DNA from: Methylocystis iwaonis | GTDB taxonomy: Bacteria > Pseudomonadota > Alphaproteobacteria > Rhizobiales > Beijerinckiaceae | Direction: 5' to 3' | Length of the DNA: 64,000 bases | NCBI RefSeq assembly: GCF_027925385.1 | Contig: NZ_AP027146.1 | Span: 1-64,000, forward strand | Shown: positions 1-10,160 of the stretch, in pieces | How positions within the stretch are numbered: the stretch's first letter is position 1 | Layout of the letters: every line of letters starts with the position of its first letter | Notes under the pieces: generated by a model | The model's input: the letters and a program-made list of their open reading frames with translations, nothing else | Database searches by the model: none | Told to the model about the DNA's origin: nothing | Made by a program: the position numbers and the translations under genes

Positions 1-82
1 GATAGCGTATCAAGCCTGCGTTCCGTTGCCGAATGCAGCGCTTGTGTCAACAGCAAGTCCTTCGACTTCCAACGGGCGCGCT

Positions 83-1057
83 ATGGAAATCGTCGTCCTC
101 GGTTTCAACGGCTGTTTAGGAGCAGGATTCGTTGGGTCCGTGGATATGTTGAAGCTTGGCTCACAAATTATAAGCAAGGAAGGCAGATATCGGCCTTTTA
201 AGGTTTTGACCGCAAGTTTTAATGGCAAACCGTTTGAGGATAGCAGTGGGCGACTCTTGAATGTCGAAACAGACATAGCAGCGCTTACTGGTTCAACTGC
301 GATATTGGTGCCCGGCTACCTCTGCGATGATAATGCCGAGTATCTTTCGACGCCAGAGATTGCGACTTTGGCAGCGTGGCTTCGTCGCCAGCACGCCATG
401 GGGGCCTTGGTGTGTGCATCGTGCAGCGGTGTATTCATTCTTGGCGAAGCGGGCTTGCTCGATGGACGTCGCTGCACGACCACGTGGTGGCGTCACGACG
501 AATTGAAAGCAAGATATCCAAGAGCCAATGCGATATGGGGTGCTCCGCTGATCGAGGAACAAAGGATCGTAACCTCAGGCGGTCCGCTGTCGTGGATTGA
601 CTTGTGTTTGCATATTATTCGATCGCTTTGTGGTGACGATGCAGCGAAGTTAACCGCTGATTTTGCTGTCGTCGATACCGCGCCCTCAACGCGCACGGTA
701 TATGTTCCGCTTAGTCATTTATCGACAGCCAATTCTTTTTTGCTTGAGGCAGAACATGCGGTCAGAGTTGCGGGTGAAGAATCTGTGACAGCGCAGGATC
801 TTGCCCGCACGCTGGGGACCTCGGATCGGACACTGAATCGGCGATTGAAAGAAGCGACTGGCGAGACGCCCAAGCAATTTATTGATCGTGTACGTTTCGA
901 AACCGCGCGCATGTTGCTCGAGACGACCAACTTTCCTGTGAAGCAACTAGCTGCGAATTCTGGGTATTCGGACACGGCGAGCTTTCGTCGAGCGTTTTAT
1001 AGATACTCCGGTATGACGCCTGCTGCGTACCGCCGAAATCGCGGCCGTGCGAATTAA
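83..1057 (+). CDS. GlxA/AraC-type transcriptional regulator, copy 1
   Basis: A cytoplasmic DNA-binding regulator of about 324 residues. The N-terminal two-thirds is a DJ-1/PfpI (class I glutamine amidotransferase-like) domain with a VCASCSGVFILGEAGLLDG segment, as in GlxA-type regulators. The C-terminal ~100 residues hold the paired AraC helix-turn-helix, ending in SGYSDTASFRRAFYRYSGMTP. I chose ATG 83 because the protein then begins MEIVVLGF, matching MDVVVLGY of the paralogue at 8305-9300; a TTG at 26 is an in-frame alternative. The two paralogues are clearly similar over their whole length and bracket the pmoC cluster. Effector and target genes are unknown. Confidence 0.88.
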   Translation: MEIVVLGFNGCLGAGFVGSVDMLKLGSQIISKEGRYRPFKVLTASFNGKPFEDSSGRLLNVETDIAALTGSTAILVPGYLCDDNAEYLSTPEIATLAAWLRRQHAMGALVCASCSGVFILGEAGLLDGRRCTTTWWRHDELKARYPRANAIWGAPLIEEQRIVTSGGPLSWIDLCLHIIRSLCGDDAAKLTADFAVVDTAPSTRTVYVPLSHLSTANSFLLEAEHAVRVAGEESVTAQDLARTLGTSDRTLNRRLKEATGETPKQFIDRVRFETARMLLETTNFPVKQLAANSGYSDTASFRRAFYRYSGMTPAAYRRNRGRAN

Positions 1058-1530
1058 TTTATGCCCTCGCTCATCGAGCGATGGTGCGCGACTTTCGGAA
1101 GGGGGGACTTCGACCCGCTGTTTCGCTGGTTGCTTCGGCCCGGGATCCGATCCCGTCTGGGATCATTCGGTGTTCTCGAAGAACCACGGTCAGCCGCTCT
1201 ACAGCGACGTTGCGCCTCGCGGGACGGCTCACAGAACGGGGGCGGAAAAGTTTCAAGCTGCGACAAGGCGGGCTTTTGCGGCGGCGTGAAGCAAGTAAAG
1301 CCGCACGCGGAGTGTCTTCGAGAGCCGATACGCGTCTTTATACTGGACTACCTCCCCAACGAGCTGCGCACCGCGCCTGGGGAGCCTTTCAAGCGTCTCG
1401 TCGATGTCGTCCACGGCGAACATAGCCTAGACCTTATGTTCGCTTGGTGAGGACGATGGCGGCCCGCCCTACTGCATGTCCCTAGTCGAGGATCGCGCCG
1501 GGCTGGCCGACGCCGAACCAGAAGTGGATC
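1058..1530. other. Intergenic region with a short IS3 remnant
   Basis: No convincing gene. A frame at 1061-1450 (+) has no recognisable domain and atypical composition, so it is not called. The last ~40 bases encode PNQKWI in frame, the residues just before the DDE domain of IS3-family OrfB. The matching continuation lies at 4069, on the far side of the IS66 element. Only this tip of the left part of the IS3 copy is recognisable, so the rest was deleted or scrambled. Confidence 0.6.
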
Positions 1531-1552
1531 GTAAGCGTCGATTCGGCGGCGT

Positions 1553-3202
1553 TCACTCTGCGGGCTTGAAATTCCACGGCATCAGCGCCTCGATGTCCTT
1601 ATTGGGCCATCGGTTGGCGATTCGCTCCAGAGTCTGTTTCGCCCAGGCTTGAGAGTCGACGCCGTTCATCTTGCAGGTTTGCAGCATGGTTGCGATGGAC
1701 GCCCATGTCCGCCCGCCGCCGGCAGAACCGGCAAAAAGTGAGTTTTTTCTCGTGATTGTTTGGGGCCTAATGGCTCGCTCGACTATGTTGGAGTCGATTT
1801 CCACGCGGCCATCCTCAAGGAAGCGCTCGAGAACCGTTCGATGCGATCGGGCATAACGGATCGCTTCCGCCAATTTCGATTTGCCGGAGATGCGTGGCAG
1901 TTCGCGCTCCCAGAGATCGAACAACGCGCGCACGATATCGGCCGACGTCGCCTTTCGCGCCGCCAGGCGCGCCTCTGGCGGCTGACCGCGCACCTTGTCC
2001 TCGACGGCCCACAGATGCTTCATCCGTTCGACCGTCGCCGTCGCGACGAGCGACTCGCCGTTGACGTGAAGGTCGAAGAATCGGCGGCGCAGATGAGCCC
2101 AGCATCCGGCCAGGCGCAGACCGTTGGCCTGCGGGGCGCTTGAGAGCTTGCGATATCCCGCGTAGCCGTCGCATTGCAGGATGCCACGATAATCGCCTAA
2201 ATGGCGCGCCGCGCAATCACCCGATCGACTGTCTTCGTAGCGGTAAGCGACCATTGGCGGTCCGGCCCCTCCAAATGGCCGATCATCCCGCGCATATGCC
2301 CACAACCACGAGGTCTTGGTCTTTCCGGCGCCGGGGTTCAACGTGGGGAGCGTTGTCTCGTCGGCGAAAATCCTCTCGGCCTCGCGGATGCGCGCGAGCA
2401 CGTAGGCCGCCAGCGGCTCGAAGTGGTAACCGACAGCTCCCATCCACTGGGCCATCAGCGAACGGCTGAGTTCGACGCTGTCGCGCGCGTAGATCGCCTC
2501 CTGGCGGTAAAGCGGCAGGCCGTCGGCGTATTTTGACACCGCGACGTGCGCGAGCAGCGCCTCCGTCGGCAGGCCGGCTTCGACGATGTGTTCGGGCGCC
2601 GGCGCCTGCACGATCGCGACGGGCTCCTTGTAGACGTATTTGGGCCGGATCGTCACGATCAGCCGGAAACGCGCCCGCACGACGTCGAGCCTGACGCTCT
2701 CCTCCTGGCCGATCCTGACCCGCTCCTTGCCTTCGAAGCCAGGCGGAACCTCCGGCTCCAGGATCACCTCGACCCGCTCCAGATGCGAGGGGAACCGCGG
2801 CTTGTCGGGAGATGTCTTGCGCGGCTTGGCGTCCGCCTTCGCCGCCAGCCGCGTCGCGATCGCCGCGAGACCGGTTTCGACCTCCTCGAAGACAAAACTC
2901 TGTTGCTCGGCCTCGTCGGCGCCGAGCTTTTCGGAACGTTTGCCGAAGCGGTCGCGACGCAGGGTCATGATGATCGAGGTCAGCCGATCGATCTCGGCTT
3001 TCGCAGCCGCGTTCGTCTGCGTGAGGTCCTCAACCTTCGCCGTCAGGCTCAGAGTCTGGGAACGAAGAGCCTCGGCGTCAATCTTGTTGGAACGAGCTTG
3101 CGTCTCTAAAAGAGCAGCGCGCGCCAACGCGTCGAGCGCCAGCGCCTTAAGTTGATCAACGTCGTCTGGAAGTACGCCGAAGCGCTCTATCATGCCTCGC
3201 AT
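1553..3202 (-). CDS. tnpC: IS66 family transposase TnpC
   Basis: The 549-residue DDE transposase of the IS66 element. It has an N-terminal leucine-rich coiled region (about residues 15-95), a zinc-finger-like and helix-turn-helix middle, and the catalytic core with the FADETTLPTLNPG segment and a YAGYRKL motif. It ends with the conserved IS66 C-terminal tail (ANRWPNKDIEALMPWN). Length is normal for the family. It lies about 70 bases downstream of tnpB and is probably co-transcribed with it. No frameshift or stop is seen. Confidence 0.95.
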   Translation of the reverse strand: MRGMIERFGVLPDDVDQLKALALDALARAALLETQARSNKIDAEALRSQTLSLTAKVEDLTQTNAAAKAEIDRLTSIIMTLRRDRFGKRSEKLGADEAEQQSFVFEEVETGLAAIATRLAAKADAKPRKTSPDKPRFPSHLERVEVILEPEVPPGFEGKERVRIGQEESVRLDVVRARFRLIVTIRPKYVYKEPVAIVQAPAPEHIVEAGLPTEALLAHVAVSKYADGLPLYRQEAIYARDSVELSRSLMAQWMGAVGYHFEPLAAYVLARIREAERIFADETTLPTLNPGAGKTKTSWLWAYARDDRPFGGAGPPMVAYRYEDSRSGDCAARHLGDYRGILQCDGYAGYRKLSSAPQANGLRLAGCWAHLRRRFFDLHVNGESLVATATVERMKHLWAVEDKVRGQPPEARLAARKATSADIVRALFDLWERELPRISGKSKLAEAIRYARSHRTVLERFLEDGRVEIDSNIVERAIRPQTITRKNSLFAGSAGGGRTWASIATMLQTCKMNGVDSQAWAKQTLERIANRWPNKDIEALMPWNFKPAE

Positions 3203-3273
3203 GATACCGCTTTCGTCGCGCGAAGTACAATATTCTCTTGGCGTTTCAGAGATTCAAGCGCAGCTTTCTCGCA

Positions 3274-3618
3274 TTAGCCGCCGCTTTGCGGCGCCGGCAC
3301 ATCCACCGCGCGAACGCGCTTCCAATCCAGCCCTTCGACCAGCGCCATGACTTGCGCGTAACTCAGACGAATCTCGTGGCTTCCCGCCATGGGCCAGCAA
3401 AAATGCGAACGTTCAAGACGCTTTGCGAATAGACAAAGACCCGACCCGTCCCACCAGACGATCTTGATCCGGTCCGCTCTTTTCGCCCGAAAAACATACA
3501 AAGAGCCGTCAAAGGGATCGGCCCCGGCATCCCGAACCAGAGAAACGAGTCCTTCCGGACCCTTGCGGAAATCCACCGCCGCCGCCCGCAACAGAACCCT
3601 TGCGCCGGGCGGGATCAT
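3274..3618 (-). CDS. tnpB: IS66 accessory protein TnpB (Orf2)
   Basis: A 114-residue protein of the IS66 Orf2 family. Characteristic segments are MIPPGARVLLRAAAVDFRKG near the start and the DGSLYVFRAKRADRIKIVWWDGSG core, followed by LCLFAKRLE. Start ATG 3618 is chosen because it begins the conserved family N-terminus and overlaps the tnpA stop (ATGA), implying translational coupling. IS66 elements need it for efficient transposition, but its biochemical role is not established. Confidence 0.93.
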   Translation of the reverse strand: MIPPGARVLLRAAAVDFRKGPEGLVSLVRDAGADPFDGSLYVFRAKRADRIKIVWWDGSGLCLFAKRLERSHFCWPMAGSHEIRLSYAQVMALVEGLDWKRVRAVDVPAPQSGG

Positions 3619-3992
3619 GCTTCGCGCACCGCGCGCAGTAGACGGCAAAGGTCGGCTTCCGAAATGTCCGCGCTCACCCGCACCAACGCTCCGCCAGTCT
3701 CGATCTCGACCCGATGCGTCTTGGCCGCCCGCGTTTCCGCCGGCGTCTGGCGCTCAATTCTCTCCATCCGCAAAACCGCAGTCCGCCGCCATGCGAAAAG
3801 TTGCGACGGCGTAATATTCAACGAACGCGCCAGCGCCGAGATGTTCGTGCCCGGCTCCAGAGCCGCTGCTATGGCTCGATGCTTGAACTCGTCGGACCAG
3901 CGCCGGCGTTCTCCAACCGGCGCGCCTTCGAGACGTTCGGCTCTGACCTCTATGAACTGGTTCGGGTTAGTTCTGCGCATAGGCGTAGACAC
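3615..3992 (-). CDS. tnpA: IS66 accessory protein TnpA (Orf1)
   Basis: A roughly 125-residue IS66 Orf1/IS3 Orf8-like protein with a helix-turn-helix of the transposase-8 type (RRWSDEFKHRAIAAALEPGTNISALARSLNI is the recognisable region, about residues 30-60). It is first in the three-gene IS66 operon and overlaps tnpB by 4 bases. ATG 3980 is an alternative start. It is presumed to bind DNA for the transposition complex. Confidence 0.9.
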   Translation of the reverse strand: MSTPMRRTNPNQFIEVRAERLEGAPVGERRRWSDEFKHRAIAAALEPGTNISALARSLNITPSQLFAWRRTAVLRMERIERQTPAETRAAKTHRVEIETGGALVRVSADISEADLCRLLRAVREA

Positions 3993-4068
3993 AGATGTTG
4001 CTATCCATGTCCGACCATTACCAAACGCGCGCCCCGCGCAGCTAGAATGGCGCCGGGAGGACGCTTAC

Positions 4069-4555
4069 AGTGGATCGCGGACTTCACCTATATCTGGACG
4101 GCGGAAGGCTGGCTCTACGTCGCCGCAGTCATCGACCTATTTTCGCGAAGGGTCGTCGGCTGGTCGATGAGGGCCGAAATGCCCGCTGGGCTTGTCGCCG
4201 ATGCATTGATGATGGCGATCTGGCGTCGCGGGAAGCCGGGAAGCCGGACGCCTTGTTGCATCACTCCGACAGGGGCAGCCCAATATACGAGCGAGCAGTT
4301 CCAGCGCCTGATGGCCGACAATGGCGTCGTTTGCTCGATGAGCCGATCCGGCAATGTCTGGGACAATGCGGCGATGGAGAGCTTCTTCTCTTCACTGAAG
4401 ACAGAGCGGATAGGGAAGAAACTCTACCGCACGCGCGACGATGCTCGGGCGGACGTCTTCGATTCCGTCGGGCGGTTCTACAATCCCGTCCGTAGGCATT
4501 CACGATCGGCTACGTCAGCCCGGTTGAGTTCGAAAACAAAGTGAGAGTAACTTAA
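4069..4555 (+). pseudogene. IS3-family transposase OrfB, 3' fragment, frameshifted
   Basis: The C-terminal part of an IS3-family OrfB integrase: WIADFTYIWTAEGWLYVAAVIDLFSRRVVGW, then HSDRG-like and NVWDNAAMESFF segments. The gene is cut at codon WI by the IS66 insertion; its 5' neighbour PNQKWI is at about 1513-1530. Near the end, the expected HSTIGYVSPVEFENKV is reached only if one base is restored at about 4500; the sequence reads cattcacgatcggc where one more A is expected. The gene is therefore doubly broken. Confidence 0.9.
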
Positions 4556-4563
4556 CTCGGTGC

Positions 4564-4587
4564 GTCCATGAAACCGGCAGCAGCTCA
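4564..4587 (+). repeat. Right terminal inverted repeat of the IS3-family remnant
   Basis: The sequence from GTCCATGAAACCGG to the terminal CA resembles the right end of IS3-family elements and lies just downstream of the orfB remnant. The outermost TGA, read on the minus strand, is the stop codon of the gene at 4585-5151. No intact left end was found, so a target duplication cannot be checked. Confidence 0.7.
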
Positions 4588-5151
4588 ATGCGCGTAATTA
4601 AATTTCTTTCTATACCACAGCCAAAAACCGCCAAGGGCGCTGATGGATAGGAAAATGGTTGTGATTAATTCTCGGGTCGACGTCTCGCCAACCGTGAACT
4701 CGAAAGTTGCATTATACTCTTTTGATCCATTTTGATCCTTCGCTCTAATAAGAGCAATATATTTCCCTCGTTCCAAGAAATTGTGTTCGTACGTAAGAGT
4801 CCCGGTGTTGAATTTTGCGGGAGGGAGATATGCCTCAAGTGATGTTTCATCCCATACCATCTCGCTGTCTATGTTTTCAGTAGCCTTAATTAGACGAAGC
4901 TCAATGGTCATATCACGCAGCTCATCTTGCATAGAGTCGATTACGATTATTGTCGGACCAGTTTCGGGAATTTCCTCGCAAAATTGATTTCGAGATTTTA
5001 GCGGCTGGTAGAATGTAAAGGTAAGGACATCAGGACCTATCTTTGTAACGCATTGCTCTATCTGCTGGATCGGGCCCCCCGTAACCTGCTGAGCTTCTAC
5101 CGGCGTTTTAAGCCAGATTGCGGCGGTGAATGCGAGTAGCAACCTCATCAT
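4585..5151 (-). CDS. Signal-peptide, membrane-anchored protein of unknown function, 3' end truncated by IS3
   Basis: I do not recognise the family. The protein has an N-terminal signal peptide (MMRLLLAFTAAIWLKTPVEAQ), a ~135-residue mostly beta-like extracytoplasmic domain with two cysteines (in EQCVTK and QFCEEI), and one membrane helix near the C-terminus (ITTIFLSISALGGFWLWY) followed by a short basic cytoplasmic tail. ATG 5151 is preferred over an upstream TTG (5175) because it starts the signal peptide. The ftsH stop lies 17 bases upstream, so the two are probably co-transcribed. The TGA stop comes from the terminal bases of the IS3 inverted repeat, so the original C-terminus was probably longer. 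It may be an envelope partner of FtsH or PmoC; that is inference. Confidence 0.75.
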   Translation of the reverse strand: MMRLLLAFTAAIWLKTPVEAQQVTGGPIQQIEQCVTKIGPDVLTFTFYQPLKSRNQFCEEIPETGPTIIVIDSMQDELRDMTIELRLIKATENIDSEMVWDETSLEAYLPPAKFNTGTLTYEHNFLERGKYIALIRAKDQNGSKEYNATFEFTVGETSTRELITTIFLSISALGGFWLWYRKKFNYAH

Positions 5152-5167
5152 CGTTTTTTCACCCGCT

Positions 5168-7147
<1,980 letters not shown>

Positions 7148-7251
7148 AATGCACCCCTTAGCGCTGATCGGGTCTTGGCTCTTGCTTGTGCTTGGTGGTT
7201 CGCTACTCTGCGGTCGCTAAAAATCGGATCGTGGGCTAACGGTCGTTAAGT

Positions 7252-7282
7252 CCCCTCTCGGCCTGGGAACCGCCGAGAGGGG
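7252..7282. terminator. Strong hairpin between pmoC and ftsH
   Basis: A perfect 11-bp inverted repeat, CCCCTCTCGGC (7252-7262) and GCCGAGAGGGG (7272-7282), with a 9-base loop. No T-run follows on either strand, so a classical intrinsic terminator is doubtful. Its position after pmoC fits a partial terminator or a 3' RNA-stabilising structure that makes pmoC transcript more abundant than ftsH transcript. The ftsH ribosome-binding site (AGGGGTGC) lies about 100 bases further on. Confidence 0.6.
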
Positions 7283-7363
7283 TAAACATCCCTGGGAGCA
7301 ATGGATACATTCCCCGTGCTGACTTTCGTTAGGAGGTCCGACGGACAACGCGGGGAACAGGCA

Positions 7364-8137
7364 TTACTCGCCAGTAAGAAGGGCGACGCCTTCCTTGCCG
7401 AGCAGTCGATGGACGTTCAGCAGGAGCTGCAACACGACGCCGAACACGCCGAGAGCCATCCAACCGAAGAACACGAAGCCCCAGTGCAGCGGAGCCACGA
7501 ACAGCTCTTCCATGAACCAGAAGGTGTGGCCCCATTCATTGAGACCAACGTTCGGGATGATCATGAATGGGCCAATCGACACGATCAGATAGGCGAGCGA
7601 ATAGCCCTTCGAGAAGTAGGGGATCCGCGTCTTCGCATGGAAGAAACAGCCAATCGCCAGGATCGAGTAGATCGGATAGCTCATGTAGAATTCGATGATA
7701 TGCGACGGAGTGAAGTCGGTGTCGCGAATCACCGTCATATGCCAAGTGCCATCCTGCTCGGTGAAGAAGGAGGCGCCCCAGTAGATCGCCGCGGCGTAGC
7801 AGACGAGCCATTTCACATTATCGACGATGGAGCGCATCTCCTGACGCGGCGTGACGGTCGACATGTCGCGCACGCGGGTCTTCCAGAGATAGCCGGCGAG
7901 CGCCAGCCCTGAAATGAGCTCCAGCGGAATTTCCGTCCACAGGATCGACATCCAGTAGGTCTGGAACTCGGGCGCGAAGGAATCGAGCCCCGCGCGCCAG
8001 CCGTAGATTTGCTCGTAGATGCGCACGATCAGATAGAAGCTGTTGAGAAGAGCAAGTCCGATCCATAGGCCTCTGAGGTCAACGATTGGCTTGGCGTCGT
8101 CAGCCACGCCGACCGCAGTCTGCGTTGATATGCTCAT
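7364..8137 (-). CDS. pmoC: Particulate methane monooxygenase subunit C
   Basis: PmoC is the mostly helical integral-membrane subunit of the copper enzyme that oxidises methane to methanol in intracytoplasmic membranes. This 257-residue protein has the normal length. By counting spacing, D129/H133/H146 (in DGTWHMTVIRDTDFTPSH) match the CuC ligands, and N200/H204/H218 (in NEWGHTFWFMEELFVAPLH) match the CuD ligands of characterised pMMOs. ATG 8137 has a GGAGGATC ribosome-binding site; an open frame continues upstream but without family similarity. No pmoA or pmoB is adjacent, so this is an orphan copy. It is divergent from a GlxA/AraC-type regulator gene that may control it. Confidence 0.97.
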   Translation of the reverse strand: MSISTQTAVGVADDAKPIVDLRGLWIGLALLNSFYLIVRIYEQIYGWRAGLDSFAPEFQTYWMSILWTEIPLELISGLALAGYLWKTRVRDMSTVTPRQEMRSIVDNVKWLVCYAAAIYWGASFFTEQDGTWHMTVIRDTDFTPSHIIEFYMSYPIYSILAIGCFFHAKTRIPYFSKGYSLAYLIVSIGPFMIIPNVGLNEWGHTFWFMEELFVAPLHWGFVFFGWMALGVFGVVLQLLLNVHRLLGKEGVALLTGE

Positions 8138-8161
8138 TATTGATCCTCCGTTTTCCCGGGG

Positions 8162-8173
8162 GGAAACGTTTCC
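8162..8173. promoter_or_regulatory. 12-bp palindrome in the pmoC leader
   Basis: GGAAACGTTTCC is a perfect palindrome centred about 30 bases upstream of the pmoC start codon, inside its probable 5' leader. It could be an operator or part of a leader RNA structure. I cannot name the protein that binds it. Confidence 0.4.
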
Positions 8174-8244
8174 TCCGGTGACGCAAATGTGCTCGACCTT
8201 GCGATTGATTGCAGCTAGTCTGGTTAGACAATAATGATACCGGG

Positions 8245-8264
8245 TCTGCCAGCGCATCTGCCAG
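8245..8264. promoter_or_regulatory. Tandem TCTGCCAG repeats between pmoC and the regulator gene
   Basis: TCTGCCAG occurs at 8245-8252 and 8257-8264, spaced 12 bp start to start, in the 167-bp gap between divergent pmoC and the GlxA/AraC-type gene. AraC-family proteins commonly bind direct repeats at roughly helical spacing, so this is a candidate regulator site acting on either promoter. Clear -35/-10 boxes were not assigned. Confidence 0.4.
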
Positions 8265-8304
8265 ATTCGATACAAAGTTTGCCAACCAATCATTGGGGCG
8301 TGCC

Positions 8305-9300
8305 ATGGATGTCGTAGTTCTCGGCTACCGCAACTGCATCGGATCGGCGTTTCTTGGCGCTTCCGACTTGCTCACGATGGGCCTCCGGATGCTCGCAAAG
8401 CCGACCAAACCGCTCCCATTTGAGGTTGTCACCGCCAGCTTCAGCGGAGAGCCATTCCAAGACGGAAACGGAAGGCGCCTGGAGGTTGCCAAAGGCCTCG
8501 AGTCGATCAAATCCTGCGGCGCGATCATTGTTCCGGGTTACATCTGTGATGGAACAAATCGACTCGATCTCTCACCTGAAATCGGTGCAGTCGCAGCATG
8601 GTTGAGGCATCAACACGCACTTGGAGCCACCGTGTGCGCCTCTTGCAACGGAGTTTTCGTTCTTGGACAAGCTGGCCTTCTAGACCGAAGGCGGTGCACA
8701 ACCACGTGGTGGCGTCACGACGATTTAAAAGGCCATTATCCCCGCGCACAGGTTGTCTGGGGCGCGTCTCTTATCGAAGATAATCGTATCGTCACTGCCG
8801 GCGGTCCCTTGTCGTGGATCGATCTCTCGCTACGGGTCATTCGCTCCCTTTGCGGCGATGATGCGGCGAAAAAGGCGGCAGATTTCACGGTTGTCGATAC
8901 CACGCCGTCCACTCAGACGGTTTATATTCCTCCTGGTCATTTGGCCGCGTCCAACCAGTTCTTGCTGGAAGCAGAGCGCGTCATTCGCCAGGCTGGCGAC
9001 GCACCGCTTACGGCTCGGCAACTCGCCGTCGCACTTAATTCCTCAGAAAGAACTCTCCATAGGCGTCTCAAAGAAGTCTCGGGAGAGACACCCAAAAGTT
9101 TTATCGACCGGGTGCGCTTCGAGAAGGCGCGGACGTTGCTTGAAACGACAGGGCACTCAATCAAGGAACTGGCGCAGACATCAGGATATGCGGATCAAAC
9201 CAGCTTTCGTCGCGCTTTTCTGCGGTATTCAGGAATGACGCCAGGCACCTATAGGACATGGATAAAGGCCCGAAGTGGAGGCGCGCAGAAATCACCCTAA
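8305..9300 (+). CDS. GlxA/AraC-type transcriptional regulator, copy 2
   Basis: 331 residues, with an N-terminal DJ-1/PfpI-like domain (VCASCNGVFVLGQAGLLD region) and a C-terminal AraC helix-turn-helix pair (SGYADQTSFRRAFLRYSGMTP). ATG 8305 gives MDVVVLGY, aligning with the paralogue at 83. The sequence upstream of 8305 is open but overlaps the presumed promoter region shared with pmoC, so it is not included. The gene is divergent from pmoC and followed after 33 bases by the dehalogenase-like gene, so it may regulate either or both. Confidence 0.9.
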   Translation: MDVVVLGYRNCIGSAFLGASDLLTMGLRMLAKPTKPLPFEVVTASFSGEPFQDGNGRRLEVAKGLESIKSCGAIIVPGYICDGTNRLDLSPEIGAVAAWLRHQHALGATVCASCNGVFVLGQAGLLDRRRCTTTWWRHDDLKGHYPRAQVVWGASLIEDNRIVTAGGPLSWIDLSLRVIRSLCGDDAAKKAADFTVVDTTPSTQTVYIPPGHLAASNQFLLEAERVIRQAGDAPLTARQLAVALNSSERTLHRRLKEVSGETPKSFIDRVRFEKARTLLETTGHSIKELAQTSGYADQTSFRRAFLRYSGMTPGTYRTWIKARSGGAQKSP

Positions 9301-9333
9301 AGCGGAGAATTTCAGCGACTAGAAGACCCGCGT

Positions 9334-10023
9334 ATGGGCGCATCAGTTGGAGCAAACGCAGTGTCTGTTCGAATAGACGCCTTTGATGCCTTCGGGACTA
9401 TCTTTGATGTCCAATCTGCGACCCTCAGTTATCCAGACGTCCTCGGGCACAAAGCGGATCAGCTTGCTTCTCTCTGGCGCGCGAAGCAGCTCGAATATAC
9501 CTGGTTCTTAAACAGCCTCGGGCGTTACGAGCCGTTCGACGTGCTGACCGCCAGAGCATTGGATTTTGCTCTTGAAACTCTTGGCTTTGGCGCGAACCAT
9601 TCCATTCGCACGGAACTTCTCAAAGCGTATGTACGGCTGACGATATTTCCTGACGTACTCCCAGCACTCGAGCGGTTGAAATCAGCTGATCGCAAGGTCG
9701 TGATATTTAGCAATGCTCCCCGACGGATGCTAGAGGCCTCGTTGGCGGGCTCTGAGATCGGTCATATGATTGACGAAGTCATTTCGGTTGAGCAAGCGAG
9801 GGTCTTTAAGCCAGACCCAAGAGCTTATGCTCTCCTGGATCGATGGCGAAAGGATCCGAGTGAGCTGGTATTTTATTCATCAAACCGATGGGATATTGCG
9901 GGGGCGGCGTCGTTTGGGCTGCGGGCCATTTGGATTAATCGAAGACGCAGCGCGGATGAGTATCTCGATTTAACTCCAGCTGGTGTCGCCGAGACGATGA
10001 TTCATGCTGTCTCAATGATATAA
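9334..10023 (+). CDS. HAD-superfamily hydrolase, L-2-haloacid dehalogenase-like (type II)
   Basis: 229 residues, the usual length for type II haloacid dehalogenases. These hydrolyse L-2-haloalkanoic acids through an aspartyl ester. The FDAFGTIFD motif carries the predicted nucleophile D18. Later motifs are IFSNAP (motif II), VFKPDPRAY (motif III lysine) and YSSNRWDIAGAASFGLRAIWINR (motif IV region typical of this subfamily). It follows the second AraC-type gene on the same strand. Halide substrate use is not proven; other HAD phosphatase activity is possible. Confidence 0.85.
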   Translation: MGASVGANAVSVRIDAFDAFGTIFDVQSATLSYPDVLGHKADQLASLWRAKQLEYTWFLNSLGRYEPFDVLTARALDFALETLGFGANHSIRTELLKAYVRLTIFPDVLPALERLKSADRKVVIFSNAPRRMLEASLAGSEIGHMIDEVISVEQARVFKPDPRAYALLDRWRKDPSELVFYSSNRWDIAGAASFGLRAIWINRRRSADEYLDLTPAGVAETMIHAVSMI

Positions 10024-10160
10024 CAAGCGCAATTGATCAGGCTGCGTTTTCTCGGATTCCTGCTGTGTAGCGTAACACCATACCGCCACCAGAAAACGGA
10101 TACCTTCTTTGCCTCGATCGCGAGGCCTGTTTGTCGATTTACAGTCCAATGTGAGACCTA

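Larger units (their letters stand above)
1531..4068 (-). mobile_element. IS66-family insertion sequence, complete
   Basis: A 2538-bp element with terminal inverted repeats starting GTAAGCGTC, typical of IS66. The left end is at 1531 and the right end at 4068; about 18 of the first 25 positions match. It is flanked by a perfect 8-bp direct repeat, AGTGGATC (1523-1530 and 4069-4076), the duplication length expected for IS66. It carries tnpA, tnpB and tnpC on the minus strand, all open, so it may be active. The target was the orfB of an IS3-family element. Confidence 0.95.

Noticed and set aside
1061..1450. Possible 129-codon gene downstream of the first regulator
   Set aside because: No ribosome-binding site of note, no domain, overlapping open frames in both other phases.
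3714..4544. Single frame joining IS66 sequence to the IS3 OrfB fragment
   Set aside because: It crosses the IS66 right end; the first part is antisense to tnpA. Only the part after 4069 is transposase-like.
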